From Deltaproteobacteria bacterium (lineage in GTDB: Bacteria; Myxococcota_A; Polyangia; Polyangiales; Polyangiaceae), in contig JACRCQ010000054.1 of the NCBI GenBank assembly GCA_016218915.1, positions 186,001 through 250,000 on the forward strand: a stretch of 64,000 bases of DNA, in the 5' to 3' direction. How positions within the stretch are numbered: the stretch's first letter is position 1; each line of letters starts with the position of its first letter. The translations under genes were made by a program, and so were the position numbers. Shown in pieces: positions 23,433 to 32,030 of the stretch. Below the pieces are notes generated by a model. That model was not told the DNA's origin and did not search any database. It worked only from the letters and a program-made list of their open reading frames with translations.

Positions 23433-24623
23433 ATGAAACGTTCGTACCATCTTGCCGCGCTTGCTTCTGGAGCGTGCTTCGCCCTGGCCTGTATCTTTTC
23501 AGCCTGCCAGAGCAGTGACGACCCCTCAGGCGCCGCGGGCAGCACAGCCACGGGCGGCTGCGCCACGTACTGCGCCGCTTGCGGTCAAGGTGCTGCAACC
23601 TGCGTCGACTCCTGCAAGTCCACGATCAAGACCTCCTACGGCGACAAGTGCGCCGCCAAGGGTGAGGAGCTGTTCGCTTGCGCTGGGAAGAACGGATGCA
23701 ACGTGGCATCGACCGCTTGTCAGGCGCAGATTGACTCTGTCACGCAGTGTTTCATGAGCGACGGCGGGACGGGCGGATCGGGCGGCGGCGGACAAGGGGG
23801 GAGCGGGGGCGGCCCGGCCGGCAGCGGCGGCGGCCCAGGCGGCACCGGCGGAGACCCGGGCGACAGCGGACCTTGCATGGCTGGCCAGGCCCAGACCGTG
23901 GAAGGCATCGCGACCGGCGCCGTCGGCCCCGGCATCGCCGTGCAGTTCACTGGCATCGCGACCACAGCCCCGACCCTGGTCTATACCAGCAAGTCCAAGG
24001 GCACCTGCCTGTGGGGCGTCTTCGTCAAGGATCCTGCCAAGGACATCGGCACCATGGTCGTCTCCTACGGCGCGAACATGGAAACGCTTGCTGACGGCGG
24101 CGTGGGCGATTGCGTTCCCAACAAGCTCTTCGACGGAATCGTTCCGGGCGACAGCCTCACCATCACCGGACAGACCGATGCCTATGCGCCGTCGACGTGC
24201 AACGACGCAGGCGTGACCGTTGCCAAGCAGGTGCAGGTCAAGATCGACGAAAAGGCGACCGCGTGCCTGACCAAGACCGCGGGCACAGCGCCTGCGCCGG
24301 TGAAGGTCACGGACATCGACGGGCTCGCGCAAGGCAAGGCGAACTACCAGGGCCTGCTCGTGGAGCTCAACAACGTCCAGGCGTTGGACTGGGCAGACGG
24401 CGGAACGGTCGGCCCCTACGGGATCATCAAGATCAAGGGCACCAACGAGACCCTCGAGATCCACGACAAGTTCTACTACACGAAGGAAGGCGCGCCCCAG
24501 TACACCTCGGGTGTGACTTTCAACAAGATCGTCGGCATCGTGCACCTCGACTACTGCACCTGGGCCATCCAGCCGCTGCACAAGTGCACGGACCTGGATC
24601 CCAAGTCCTCGGACTGCCCGTGA
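23433..24623 (+). CDS. Secreted Cys-rich lipoprotein, function unknown
   Basis: 396 residues. The signal peptide ends near CIFSAC, a plausible lipobox. Residues 45-110 hold about 12 cysteines (CATYCAACGQGAATCVDSC, ACAGKNGC) and probably form disulfide loops. A Gly/Ser linker (about 110-145) leads to a beta-rich C-terminal domain (about 150-395). That domain carries PGDSLTITGQTDAY and NYQGLLVELNNVQALDW, reminiscent of an OB-fold or nucleic-acid/ligand-binding domain but not firmly assignable. A GGAGG ribosome site lies 6 bases before the ATG. The gene is divergent from fliO. Confidence 0.7.
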   Translation: MKRSYHLAALASGACFALACIFSACQSSDDPSGAAGSTATGGCATYCAACGQGAATCVDSCKSTIKTSYGDKCAAKGEELFACAGKNGCNVASTACQAQIDSVTQCFMSDGGTGGSGGGGQGGSGGGPAGSGGGPGGTGGDPGDSGPCMAGQAQTVEGIATGAVGPGIAVQFTGIATTAPTLVYTSKSKGTCLWGVFVKDPAKDIGTMVVSYGANMETLADGGVGDCVPNKLFDGIVPGDSLTITGQTDAYAPSTCNDAGVTVAKQVQVKIDEKATACLTKTAGTAPAPVKVTDIDGLAQGKANYQGLLVELNNVQALDWADGGTVGPYGIIKIKGTNETLEIHDKFYYTKEGAPQYTSGVTFNKIVGIVHLDYCTWAIQPLHKCTDLDPKSSDCP

Positions 24624-24642
24624 CGCTCTCGCTCTGACCCCG

Positions 24643-24662
24643 GGGCGCACCTCGGTGCGCCC
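24643..24662. terminator. Stem-loop between convergent genes
   Basis: A perfect 8-base-pair stem (GGGCGCAC/GTGCGCCC) with a CTCG loop lies between genes ending at 24623 (+) and 24669 (-). No T-run follows, so it may stop transcription on both strands as a simple hairpin or act with Rho. Confidence 0.6.
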
Positions 24663-24668
24663 TGCTCC

Positions 24669-25256
24669 TCACCATCCCCAACGATATTCGAACCGACCGA
24701 ACGTGGTCATGTAGTGCGCCGAGAACGGGTCATCGGCGAACGTGTGGTAGCGCAGCTGCACACCCATGGCCCACGATCGATTGAACGCGTAGTCGAGCCC
24801 GAGCGCGAGCTGGAAGCCGAGCTTGGTCTCTGCCTTGTCATGGCCGACCGCGCTGAAGTGGTAGCCCCCCACCAGCAGCCCTGCGTACGGAACCCAACGC
24901 AGGATGTCGAGCGTGTACGACACTCCCGCAGCACCGCTCGCCACGGTCATCCACGGCCGGTTCGAGTAGATCGGATGCCCGGAGACTCCCACTTCGAGCA
25001 TCGCGTTGAACGTGTCGTTCAGGCCATAGACCAGGTGCCCGCCAGCGCCGTATCCGCCGAAGATCCTCTCCTGGCCGTCGATGCTGGTCTTGTGCGAAAC
25101 CGCGGACCAACCCAGGTCAGCGCCCAGGTGCCACTGACGCTCGAACGCGTGCGAGGCCGTTGCGATCGCGCTGACAGCGGCGAACGCACAAAGGCCGGGC
25201 AGGAGGCGTGCTCGATGCACGCCCGGGACCCTACCAGAGAATGCCTGGGGTTGCAT
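24669..25256 (-). CDS. Small outer-membrane beta-barrel protein
   Basis: About 195 residues with a signal peptide ending in ATASHAF and eight or so amphipathic strands. Examples are WHLGADLGWSAVS, VPYAGLLVGGYHFSAV and WAMGVQLRYHTF, and it ends in RFEYRWGW, a barrel-like aromatic end. It resembles OmpA/OmpW-sized porin-like proteins. The exact family is unclear. Start at ATG 25256; a GTG near 25220 is an alternative that would begin directly at the signal peptide. It is separated from priA by 325 bases carrying two large hairpins. Confidence 0.65.
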   Translation of the reverse strand: MQPQAFSGRVPGVHRARLLPGLCAFAAVSAIATASHAFERQWHLGADLGWSAVSHKTSIDGQERIFGGYGAGGHLVYGLNDTFNAMLEVGVSGHPIYSNRPWMTVASGAAGVSYTLDILRWVPYAGLLVGGYHFSAVGHDKAETKLGFQLALGLDYAFNRSWAMGVQLRYHTFADDPFSAHYMTTFGRFEYRWGW

Positions 25257-25581
25257 GCTGCAGGAACGCACGGCGTCCCCTCCGCGGCCGTCTGTTCGAC
25301 GCGAGATTGATTACCTCACCCCCGCCTGTGCCCTGCGATTCGCGCGTGCCCCTCTCCGGATCCGCCGCATCCCACGACAACACCCTGCGGCGGCCGGAGA
25401 GGGGCCGAGACGGATCGGTATTGCGCAACTTCGTTGCCCTCTCCTCCCGCCGCCATGCGTAGCCATCGGTAGCGGCGGTGAGGAGGGGGCTAGCGAGAAG
25501 CGCTCCGAACCGAACGGAGGGAGGTGAAGAACTCTCTCGCTGACTCCCCGCGGCAAACTCCACGCCGGGACAATGTGATGC
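25257..25581. other. 325-base priA-barrel gap with two long hairpins
   Basis: Hairpin 1 (25348-25405) pairs GCCCCTCTCCGG and CCGCCGCA with TGCGGCGG and CCGGAGAGGGGC: 20 base pairs interrupted by a 2-base bulge. Hairpin 2 (25436-25490) pairs about 18 bases from GCCCTCTCCTCCCGCCGC to its complement, with one bulged T and one G-U pair. Both arms share CCTCTCC and CCGCCGC, so they look like two copies of one REP-like element. No open reading frame with signals is present. Confidence 0.75.
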
Positions 25582-27846
25582 TCACAACATCTGCACCGGA
25601 TCGACATCGAGGCTGACCCGCACCGCCCGGTCCGTGCGCTCTGCCGCGAGCTGCACCGCCTTCGCCACTGCGCGCAACGGCGCCCGATCGCTCGCACGCA
25701 GAAGCACGCGGTACCGGTAGCGCCCGCGCAGCCTCTCCAGAGGTGCAGGCGATGGACCGAGCACTTCCACCATCGGCTTGCCCTGCCTGGCCGCTTGCCT
25801 GCTTGCGACGTCGGCGAGCCGCTGGGCTTCCTCCTTCACGCGCTCTTCCTTTGCAGAATCGAGCCGAATGAGAACGAGCCGCGAGAACGGCGGGTAGTTT
25901 GCCTCCCTGCGATTGCCGAGCTCGTGGTCCACAAAGCCCGCTACATCGTGCTTGAGCGCAAATCGGAGCACCGGATGGTCCGGCAGGCGGGTCTGCACCA
26001 GCACCAGCCCTGCATGCTCCGCACGTCCTGCCCTCCCCGCGACCTGCACCAGCAGCTGGAACGTGCGCTCCGATGCGCGAAAGTCCGGAAGCGATAGCGC
26101 TGCGTCGGCGAGGATCACCCCCACGAGCGTGACGTCAGGCAGGTCATGCCCCTTGGTCACCATCTGCGTGCCCACGAGGATGTCGGCTTGCCGCTTTCGC
26201 ATCCGATCAAGCACCGCTTCGCTTCGCGCGCCCGCGGCGACATCGCGATCGAGCCTGAGCACGCGCGCCGTGGGAAACGATTCGCACAGGGCGTCTTCGA
26301 GACGCTCGGTGCCCAGGCCGATCAGCACGAGCCGCTCGCAGGCGCACTTGGCGCACTTCTCCCACATCGCGGTCTCGTAGTCGCAGTAGTGGCACCGCAG
26401 CTTCACGCCCCCGGATCTGTGCATCGTGAGCGAGACCGAGCAGTGGGGGCAGCTTGCGATCGTGCCGCACCCTTCGCACAGCACGCTCGGCGCAAAGCCT
26501 CGTCGGTTCAAGAACAGGATCGCCTGCTGGCCGGCTGCGAGCACCTTCTCGATCGCGCGATGCATAGGCAGGGAAAGCAACGGGTTGCCCGAAGGCCCAG
26601 GGCCTGTCCTGCGCAAGTCCACGATCTCGACCTTGGGAAGGCTGGCCGTGGCGTGCGCCCGCTTGATCAGCCGGAGCCGCTGCAGCTTGCCCGATCGCGC
26701 CAGCGCCTCGCTCTCGAGCGAAGGCGTGGCCGAGCCGAGCACGCACGTCGCACCAGCCCTGTGCGCACGAAGCAGCGCCATGTCGCGCGCATGGTAGCGA
26801 ACCCCCTCCTCCTGCTTGAAAGAGCCGTCGTGCTCCTCGTCCACGATCACGAGCCCCAGCTCAGGCACCGGCGCAAACAGCGCGGAGCGCGCGCCGATCG
26901 CGACCTTCACGCGCGCCTCGCGCAGCATCCGCCACATCTCGTGGCGTGCACGCTCGCTCATGCCGCTGTGCAGCACTGCGAGCGAGTCGCCGAACCGCGC
27001 GCGGAATCTGGATACGAGCTGGGGCGTGAGCGCGATCTCGGGCACCAGCACCAGCGCGCCTCGCCCTTGCTGCAGACAGGTCGCGATCGCGCGCAGGTAC
27101 ACCTCGGTCTTGCCAGACCCGGTCACGCCCGCAAGCAGCAGCGCCTTGGCCGCGCGATCGCCCAGCGCATGATCGATCGCATCCACAGCCGCCAGCTGCT
27201 CGTCGGTGAGCACCGGGGGCGTGTCGCGCACCGAAGGGTGCTCGAAGAACGGGTCGAGCGCGCGCTCGCGCTGCTCCAGATGGACCAGGCCCAGCTCCGC
27301 AAGCTTCTTGAGGATCGTGGGTGCGGACGGGTAGATCTCCTTGAGCTGCGAGACCGGCGCCTCCCCGGTCGCGCGCAGATGCGCGAGCAGCTTCGTTGCC
27401 GATGGTCCCAGCCGAGGCGCCTCCCCGCTCGTGTCGATCGCGCGGGCAAAGCCCATCATCCTTCCGCCCACCGCTTTGTCCTGACGCTCGAACAGCCCCT
27501 GGCTTTGCAGCTCACGGAGCGCAGCACGCTCCAGCGCAGGCATGGCAAGGCGAAGCACCTCGCCGATGGGCGCAAGGTAGTAGCTCGCAAGCTCGCGCAG
27601 AAAGCCGAGCAGCTCCGCAGGCACGCTCGGCGCCGTGTCGAGCACCGACAGAATCGGCTTGAGCCTGCTCTCTGCCATCGGTACCGGCCCGTCGCTGACC
27701 GACAGCACCACGGCGAGCTTGTGCGCGCGCCCGAACTCGCACGCCACCCGCACGCCAGGCACCACGATCCCGGCCAGCCGCTCTGGAATGGAGTAGGTGA
27801 ACGGGTGAGACAGCGGGACCGGGACTGCGACTTCGCAATGGAGCAC
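25582..27846 (-). CDS. priA: Primosomal protein N', PriA helicase
   Basis: 754 residues. PriA restarts stalled replication forks: it binds fork DNA, unwinds the lagging strand and loads the primosome. The 3'-DNA-binding domain is at about 1-105. The helicase follows with Walker A GVTGSGKTEVY (about 240-250), VDEEHD (335-340), GSATPS and the C-terminal QVAGRAGR. Between the helicase lobes lie eight zinc-binding cysteines (about 457-503) in CEGCGTIASCPHC, CHYC and CAKCAC. All hallmark motifs are present. It starts with GTG, 9 bases after the kinase stop, so the two are probably co-transcribed. Confidence 0.97.
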   Translation of the reverse strand: MLHCEVAVPVPLSHPFTYSIPERLAGIVVPGVRVACEFGRAHKLAVVLSVSDGPVPMAESRLKPILSVLDTAPSVPAELLGFLRELASYYLAPIGEVLRLAMPALERAALRELQSQGLFERQDKAVGGRMMGFARAIDTSGEAPRLGPSATKLLAHLRATGEAPVSQLKEIYPSAPTILKKLAELGLVHLEQRERALDPFFEHPSVRDTPPVLTDEQLAAVDAIDHALGDRAAKALLLAGVTGSGKTEVYLRAIATCLQQGRGALVLVPEIALTPQLVSRFRARFGDSLAVLHSGMSERARHEMWRMLREARVKVAIGARSALFAPVPELGLVIVDEEHDGSFKQEEGVRYHARDMALLRAHRAGATCVLGSATPSLESEALARSGKLQRLRLIKRAHATASLPKVEIVDLRRTGPGPSGNPLLSLPMHRAIEKVLAAGQQAILFLNRRGFAPSVLCEGCGTIASCPHCSVSLTMHRSGGVKLRCHYCDYETAMWEKCAKCACERLVLIGLGTERLEDALCESFPTARVLRLDRDVAAGARSEAVLDRMRKRQADILVGTQMVTKGHDLPDVTLVGVILADAALSLPDFRASERTFQLLVQVAGRAGRAEHAGLVLVQTRLPDHPVLRFALKHDVAGFVDHELGNRREANYPPFSRLVLIRLDSAKEERVKEEAQRLADVASRQAARQGKPMVEVLGPSPAPLERLRGRYRYRVLLRASDRAPLRAVAKAVQLAAERTDRAVRVSLDVDPVQML

Positions 27847-27855
27847 GACGCGCGA

Positions 27856-29163
27856 TCACTTCCAGAGAAGCAGCGCGATCGCAACGATCCCGAGCAACAC
27901 ACCGACCGCAAACCAGATTGCGAAGCTGCCGCGCTTGGCCGGGCCCGGCGCGGCAACGAGCTCCGGCGTTGCCAGCGGCGGCCCGAGCGCTCCAGCCAGC
28001 GGAGCGTCCGGGACAGGCGCATCGTGAGGCTTGGACGCGGGCACTTGCTCCGGCTCGGCCTCGGGTTCTGGCGCGGGTGCGGTCGAAGCCGCGGGTGCCG
28101 GAGCCACCGCAGGCGGCGCAGGCGTTCCGTAGGGCTCGACCACGGCTGCAGGGCCGAGCTCGATGGCCCGCGCAGCACGCTCCCTGGCCTTGCGGCTCAC
28201 GATCAGAGCCTGGCCAAAGTTGTCGCGAAGCCACTCGCCGAAACGTATCGGGCTCGCCATCAGCTTTGCGTCCGCGACATAGCCTTCGAGCGCTTTGAGC
28301 ATCGCCTGGGCGCTGGCAAAGCGCTGATCGCGGTCTGCGGTCAGCGCATGCTCGACGATCGCGTGCAGCTCTGGCTCGGAGGGCAAGTCGCGGGAGGGCA
28401 GAGGGGGAATCTCGGCAGCACGCGCCAGCTGCAAGAGCGTGGGGCCCGTATCGCTCGCCTTGTACAGCTTGCGACCAGCGATCAGCTCCCACAGGACGAT
28501 GCCGATCGCGAACACGTCCGAGCGAGCGTCGATCGGCTCGCCCCGCGCCTGCTCCGGGCTCATGTACCCGGCCTTGCCCTTGATCGCGTCTTCCGGGAGC
28601 ACGTCGGCCATGTCGTTCGCACGCGCGATCCCGAAGTCGCAGAGCTTGATCTCACCATCAAAGCTGATGAGCACGTTGGAGGGGGACACGTCGCGGTGGA
28701 CGATCCCCATGGGCGCACCGAAGTCGTCGGCGCGGCGATGCGCGTAGTCGAGGCCTCGAAGCGCTTCGATGACGATCAGAAGCGCGAACGGGATGGGCAG
28801 CGGGGTCTTGCTTCGCGCGCAGCGTCGCAGCAGCTCGTTCAGGTCGAACCCGTCGACGTAGTCCATGGCGATGAACAGCACGCCCTCGTGACGCCCTAGA
28901 TCGAAGACCTGCACGACGTTGGCGTGGTTGAGACGCGCGGCGAGCTTGGCCTCCTGGATGAGCATCTCTGCGAACTGCTCGTTGCCGGACAGATCCGGAA
29001 GGATCTGCTTGACCACCACGAGACGCGCGCCGCCCAGCTCCGTGCGGGCTCGAGCCAGGTAGATCTCGGCCATGCCCCCAGCCCCCACCCGATCAAACAG
29101 CTGGTAGCGTCCGAACGTTCGCGGAAGCGTCTGGGATGCCGTCTGTGCAGGGGCGGGGTTCAA
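27856..29163 (-). CDS. Hanks-type Ser/Thr protein kinase, membrane-anchored
   Basis: 435 residues. The kinase domain (about 18-290) has glycine loop VGAGGMAEIYLAR, ATP-binding Lys in VVVKQI, catalytic HRDVSPSNVL, DFG in LCDFGIA and the activation segment ending in YMSPEQARG. A Pro/Ala-rich linker (about 335-410) leads to a single C-terminal membrane helix (about 414-434). The start is TTG at 29163, supported by GGGAG 7 bases before; no upstream ATG is in frame. The extracytoplasmic part is almost absent, so regulation is probably cytoplasmic. It is divergent from the DUF3634-like gene. Confidence 0.92.
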   Translation of the reverse strand: MNPAPAQTASQTLPRTFGRYQLFDRVGAGGMAEIYLARARTELGGARLVVVKQILPDLSGNEQFAEMLIQEAKLAARLNHANVVQVFDLGRHEGVLFIAMDYVDGFDLNELLRRCARSKTPLPIPFALLIVIEALRGLDYAHRRADDFGAPMGIVHRDVSPSNVLISFDGEIKLCDFGIARANDMADVLPEDAIKGKAGYMSPEQARGEPIDARSDVFAIGIVLWELIAGRKLYKASDTGPTLLQLARAAEIPPLPSRDLPSEPELHAIVEHALTADRDQRFASAQAMLKALEGYVADAKLMASPIRFGEWLRDNFGQALIVSRKARERAARAIELGPAAVVEPYGTPAPPAVAPAPAASTAPAPEPEAEPEQVPASKPHDAPVPDAPLAGALGPPLATPELVAAPGPAKRGSFAIWFAVGVLLGIVAIALLLWK

Positions 29164-29244
29164 GGCTGACTCCCGCTTTTGACAGGCCCCTCCGCCCAGG
29201 TCAAGCCAGCTGCGATCCTCGACGCAATCTGCAACAATGCCCGC

Positions 29245-29592
29245 GTGGAAGCGCTCGTCCTGTTCGGCCTCGCCGTCGTCGTCATCCTGGTGCTGGTCCT
29301 CGCCTCCCGCAACGTCAACCTCTTGTTCAGGTTGTCCATTCGCGCAGGTGAGGTCGTCCGGCTTCGTGGACGCGTCCCCAAGAGACTCGTGCGAGACATC
29401 CAGGACGTGGTCAAGTTGCGCCCCGTGCCCAAGGCCGAGCTACGCGTCGTCGTGCGAGACAAAAGACCTTTCGTGGAGGCGTCCGGTGACATCGACGAGC
29501 ACGAATTGCAGCGGTTGCGCAACGTGGTCGGCCTGTGGGAAACCGCAAAGATTCGAGCTGCCCCCTACCGCTCCGAAGGGGGGCGATCTTAA
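29245..29592 (+). CDS. DUF3634-like small membrane protein
   Basis: About 115 residues from GTG 29245. A single membrane helix (about 2-20, LVLFGLAVVVILVLVLASRN) is followed by a small conserved domain with VNLLFRLSIRAGEVVRLRGR, then ELQRLRNVVGLWE. This matches the DUF3634 pattern of an N-terminal helix plus a basic domain, whose function is unknown. An ATG 66 bases upstream in the same frame is the alternative start but would place polar residues before the helix and lie very close to the divergent kinase start. Confidence 0.7.
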   Translation: MEALVLFGLAVVVILVLVLASRNVNLLFRLSIRAGEVVRLRGRVPKRLVRDIQDVVKLRPVPKAELRVVVRDKRPFVEASGDIDEHELQRLRNVVGLWETAKIRAAPYRSEGGRS

Positions 29593-29684
29593 GAACCAAT
29601 CCGGCAGCACCCTCGCGAAATCCATGCTACATCGCCCATCGACTGCCGGGCCTCGCGCGCCAAAACCCCAGGAGCCGCACGCTC

Positions 29685-31448
29685 ATGTCTAGGAAACGCT
29701 CGAAGAACCGAGGCAGAGTCAGCAACGCTGGCGGATCTGCTGCGAGCGTCGATTCTTCAGGTCTCGTGTCCTCTCCGCCCGACGCGCCATCGGAGCGTCC
29801 GCCGGAGTCTCTGTCTCCATCGAGTCCTCCCGACGCCCCCTCGTCCGAAGCTCCGTCTGCTGCGCCGACCTCCGAAGCTCAGCCCTCGAAACCAGCGGTG
29901 GCTTCACAAGGCAACGGCGGCGCTTCCAAGCGCGCATCGTACGCGGCATTCCCCAAGAAGTCGTTCTTCGACATCCCGGAGTCGTCTACACCGCCGCCAG
30001 CACAGGCCAAGGTCGAGCAGCCCAAGGTCGAGCAACCCAAGGTCGAGCAGCCCAAGGTCGAGCAGCCCAAGGTCGAGCAGCCGGTGGCTGAGCCCGTCGC
30101 TGCGAAGTCGGATGAAAGCAGGGCAGAAGCGGATGCTGCTTCGCCGGCCGATTCGGCCAGCGACGCGTCCGAGTCGTTCGTGGCAGCCGTGTCGGATCGC
30201 GCGCAGTCCTGGCCTCCTGAAGCACCGAGCGGCTCCGACGGCGGACCGCGCATGCAAGCCGCAGCAGAGCCTTCTGCGGCCAAGGTTGTGGACACGAAGC
30301 CTGCGCCCTCCGAGTCGCAGAGCGGCGACACGATCCGTGGTCTGCCAGGCGTTCCCAAAGAGCAGCTTGCAGCCGAAGCCGCAGCGCCCGCTGACAAGAA
30401 GACCCCGGCGTCTGAAGCCACCGAGCCCGCTGACAAGAAGGTCGAAGGGAGCGATGGAGGCGCAGCAGCCGACTCCCCCAAGCAGGCGGCGCCAGCCCCT
30501 GTTGAGCCCGGGAAGTCTGAAGCGGAGAAGCCTGAGAAGAAGAAGACGGACGAAGCCAAGACGGACGAAGCCAAGACGGACGAAGCCAAAGCGGATGCTC
30601 CCAAGGCGGGCGCCCATGCCGAGGCGTTCCCGGAGCCGAGCAAGAAGGCTGACAAGAGCGCTGAAGCCAAGAAGAAGCGCAAGAAGCTTGTGGACAGCGG
30701 CGAGCACGGGGCGATCCACGAAGAGTTCTTCATGCGCGGCGACGAGTTCTCCAACCAGAACCTCGCTGCCCACGCTGAAGGCGCCACCAAGCAAGCCCCG
30801 GTGCTGCTCGAGGAGGCGGTCGTGGTCGCGCCTCCCACTCCAGAGCAGCTGGAGCGACGCCGCAAGCTTCGACGGGTCGTGTTGATGGTCGTGGCTGGTG
30901 CCCTGTTCCTCGCTGCGATCGCTGTGCTCAAGATCGCACAGCAGAAGAACCAGGTGACCGACACCTACGCCTCGGCGGAACCGTCGCGCTCGCCAACCCC
31001 GAGCACTCCTGTCAGCGCCGCTGCTGTCACACCGTCCGCACCGACCGCGCTTCCGTCAGCTACCGCGTCTGCTGCACCCGAGACGAGCGCAGAGCCTGTG
31101 GCGAGCGTCGCCGCATCCGCGAGCGCAGAGCCCTCGGCCAGCGCAGTTGCCTCAGCGGCACCGTCCGCCTCTGCAGTCGCCTCTTCTACGGCGCCGACGA
31201 TCCCGGATGGCGTCAACCCGAAGAAGGAAGCAGAGCGGCTGCTGAACATGGGCAAGTACAAGGATGCGATCCCCATGGCCGAAGCAGCGATCGAGCGGGA
31301 TCCGGAGGATGCGACTCCGTACCTTTTCCTGGGTTCTGCGCTGCAGTCGATCGGGCGTTGGAAGGAAGGGGTGGCTGCCTACAGCAAGTGCGTGCACACA
31401 GCGAAGAAGGGTCCCGTGGCTGAATGCCGCGCGGTAGGCGGGCACTGA
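29685..31448 (+). CDS. Repeat-rich membrane protein with C-terminal TPR
   Basis: 587 residues. The first 400 are low complexity (Ser, Ala, Pro, Glu, Lys) and contain five perfect KVEQP repeats (about residues 109-133) and three KTDEA repeats (about 287-301). One membrane helix lies at about 408-425 (VVLMVVAGALFLAAIAVLK). A second Ala/Ser/Pro-rich stretch follows, and the last 70 residues form about two TPR helix pairs (AERLLNMGKYKDAIPMAEAA). The function is unknown. The layout suggests a cytoplasmic disordered arm tethered by TPR-mediated binding outside. An AGGAG site lies 12 bases before the ATG. Confidence 0.72.
   Translation: MSRKRSKNRGRVSNAGGSAASVDSSGLVSSPPDAPSERPPESLSPSSPPDAPSSEAPSAAPTSEAQPSKPAVASQGNGGASKRASYAAFPKKSFFDIPESSTPPPAQAKVEQPKVEQPKVEQPKVEQPKVEQPVAEPVAAKSDESRAEADAASPADSASDASESFVAAVSDRAQSWPPEAPSGSDGGPRMQAAAEPSAAKVVDTKPAPSESQSGDTIRGLPGVPKEQLAAEAAAPADKKTPASEATEPADKKVEGSDGGAAADSPKQAAPAPVEPGKSEAEKPEKKKTDEAKTDEAKTDEAKADAPKAGAHAEAFPEPSKKADKSAEAKKKRKKLVDSGEHGAIHEEFFMRGDEFSNQNLAAHAEGATKQAPVLLEEAVVVAPPTPEQLERRRKLRRVVLMVVAGALFLAAIAVLKIAQQKNQVTDTYASAEPSRSPTPSTPVSAAAVTPSAPTALPSATASAAPETSAEPVASVAASASAEPSASAVASAAPSASAVASSTAPTIPDGVNPKKEAERLLNMGKYKDAIPMAEAAIERDPEDATPYLFLGSALQSIGRWKEGVAAYSKCVHTAKKGPVAECRAVGGH
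30009..30083 (+). repeat. Five tandem 15-base repeats coding KVEQP
   Basis: Copies of AAGGTCGAGCAGCCC start at 30009, 30024, 30039, 30054 and 30069 with only single-base changes (CAA for CAG in copy 2, CCG at the end). A second set of three 15-base units coding KTDEA lies at 30543-30587 in the same gene. Both keep the reading frame. Confidence 0.9.
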
Positions 31449-31454
31449 TGCCCG
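31439..31454 (+). terminator. Hairpin over the stop codon before rubrerythrin
   Basis: CGGGCA/TGCCCG pairs across a CTGA loop that contains the TGA stop of the TPR gene. GGGC/GCCC follows a few bases later. There is no T-run. It may partly separate the two genes. Confidence 0.35.
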
Positions 31455-31508
31455 TGGTGGGCGGCTTGCCCGGGTGGCCCTGGGACCCGGTAACGACAGG
31501 AGACTGCC

Positions 31509-32009
31509 ATGAAGACGACGCTGGACAATCTCAAGGAAGCCTTTGCCGGCGAGAGCCAGGCGAATCGCAAGTATCTCGCGTACTCGAAGAAGGCCCAGGC
31601 TGAGGGCTATCCGCAGGTCGCCAAGCTCTTCCGCGCTGCGGCAGAGGCAGAGACCATCCACGCTCTCGGGCACTTTGCAGCCATGGGGGGCGTGAAGTCG
31701 ACGCTGGAGAACCTCAAGGACGCGGTCGCCGGAGAGACGTACGAGTACACGACGATGTACCCGCCGATGCTCGAGCAGGCGCAGCAGGACAACCACAAGG
31801 CCAAGATCATGTTCGGCTTCGCGCTCAAGGCCGAAGAGGTGCACGCCAATTTGTACAAGAAGGCGCTTGCGGCTCTGGAAGCAGCCACGGACATGTCCGC
31901 AGCCGACGTCTACCTGTGCACGGTCTGCGGCAACATCGAGTTCGGCAAGCCTACGGACAAGTGCACCGTGTGCGGCGCCGTGGCCGACAAGTTCGTCAAG
32001 GTCGACTGA
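31509..32009 (+). CDS. Rubrerythrin
   Basis: 166 residues. Rubrerythrin reduces hydrogen peroxide with a non-heme di-iron site and a rubredoxin-type iron centre. The four-helix part (about 1-130) has FAGESQANRKY, EAETIHALGH, GETYEYTTMYP and EEVHANLY, supplying the usual Glu and His ligands. The C-terminal rubredoxin domain has two CxxC knuckles (CTVCGN and CTVCGA). The length fits the short class. A GGAGA site precedes the ATG. It protects against oxidative stress in micro-aerobic or anaerobic phases, and no partner reductase is next to it. Confidence 0.95.
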   Translation: MKTTLDNLKEAFAGESQANRKYLAYSKKAQAEGYPQVAKLFRAAAEAETIHALGHFAAMGGVKSTLENLKDAVAGETYEYTTMYPPMLEQAQQDNHKAKIMFGFALKAEEVHANLYKKALAALEAATDMSAADVYLCTVCGNIEFGKPTDKCTVCGAVADKFVKVD

Positions 32010-32012
32010 TCG

Positions 32013-32030
32013 GCCGGCTCACGCGCCGGC
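32013..32030. terminator. GC-rich stem-loop between convergent genes
   Basis: GCCGGC pairs with GCCGGC across a 6-base loop. It overlaps the last codons of the minus-strand acetyltransferase-like gene and lies 4 bases after the rubrerythrin stop. Confidence 0.5.

Noticed and set aside
26146..28899. A plus-strand frame of about 900 codons across priA and the kinase
   Set aside because: Antisense to priA and a kinase with intact motifs; the translation is low complexity and has no start signal.
30009..30083. Possible CRISPR array
   Set aside because: The 15-base units follow each other without spacers and code KVEQP in frame.
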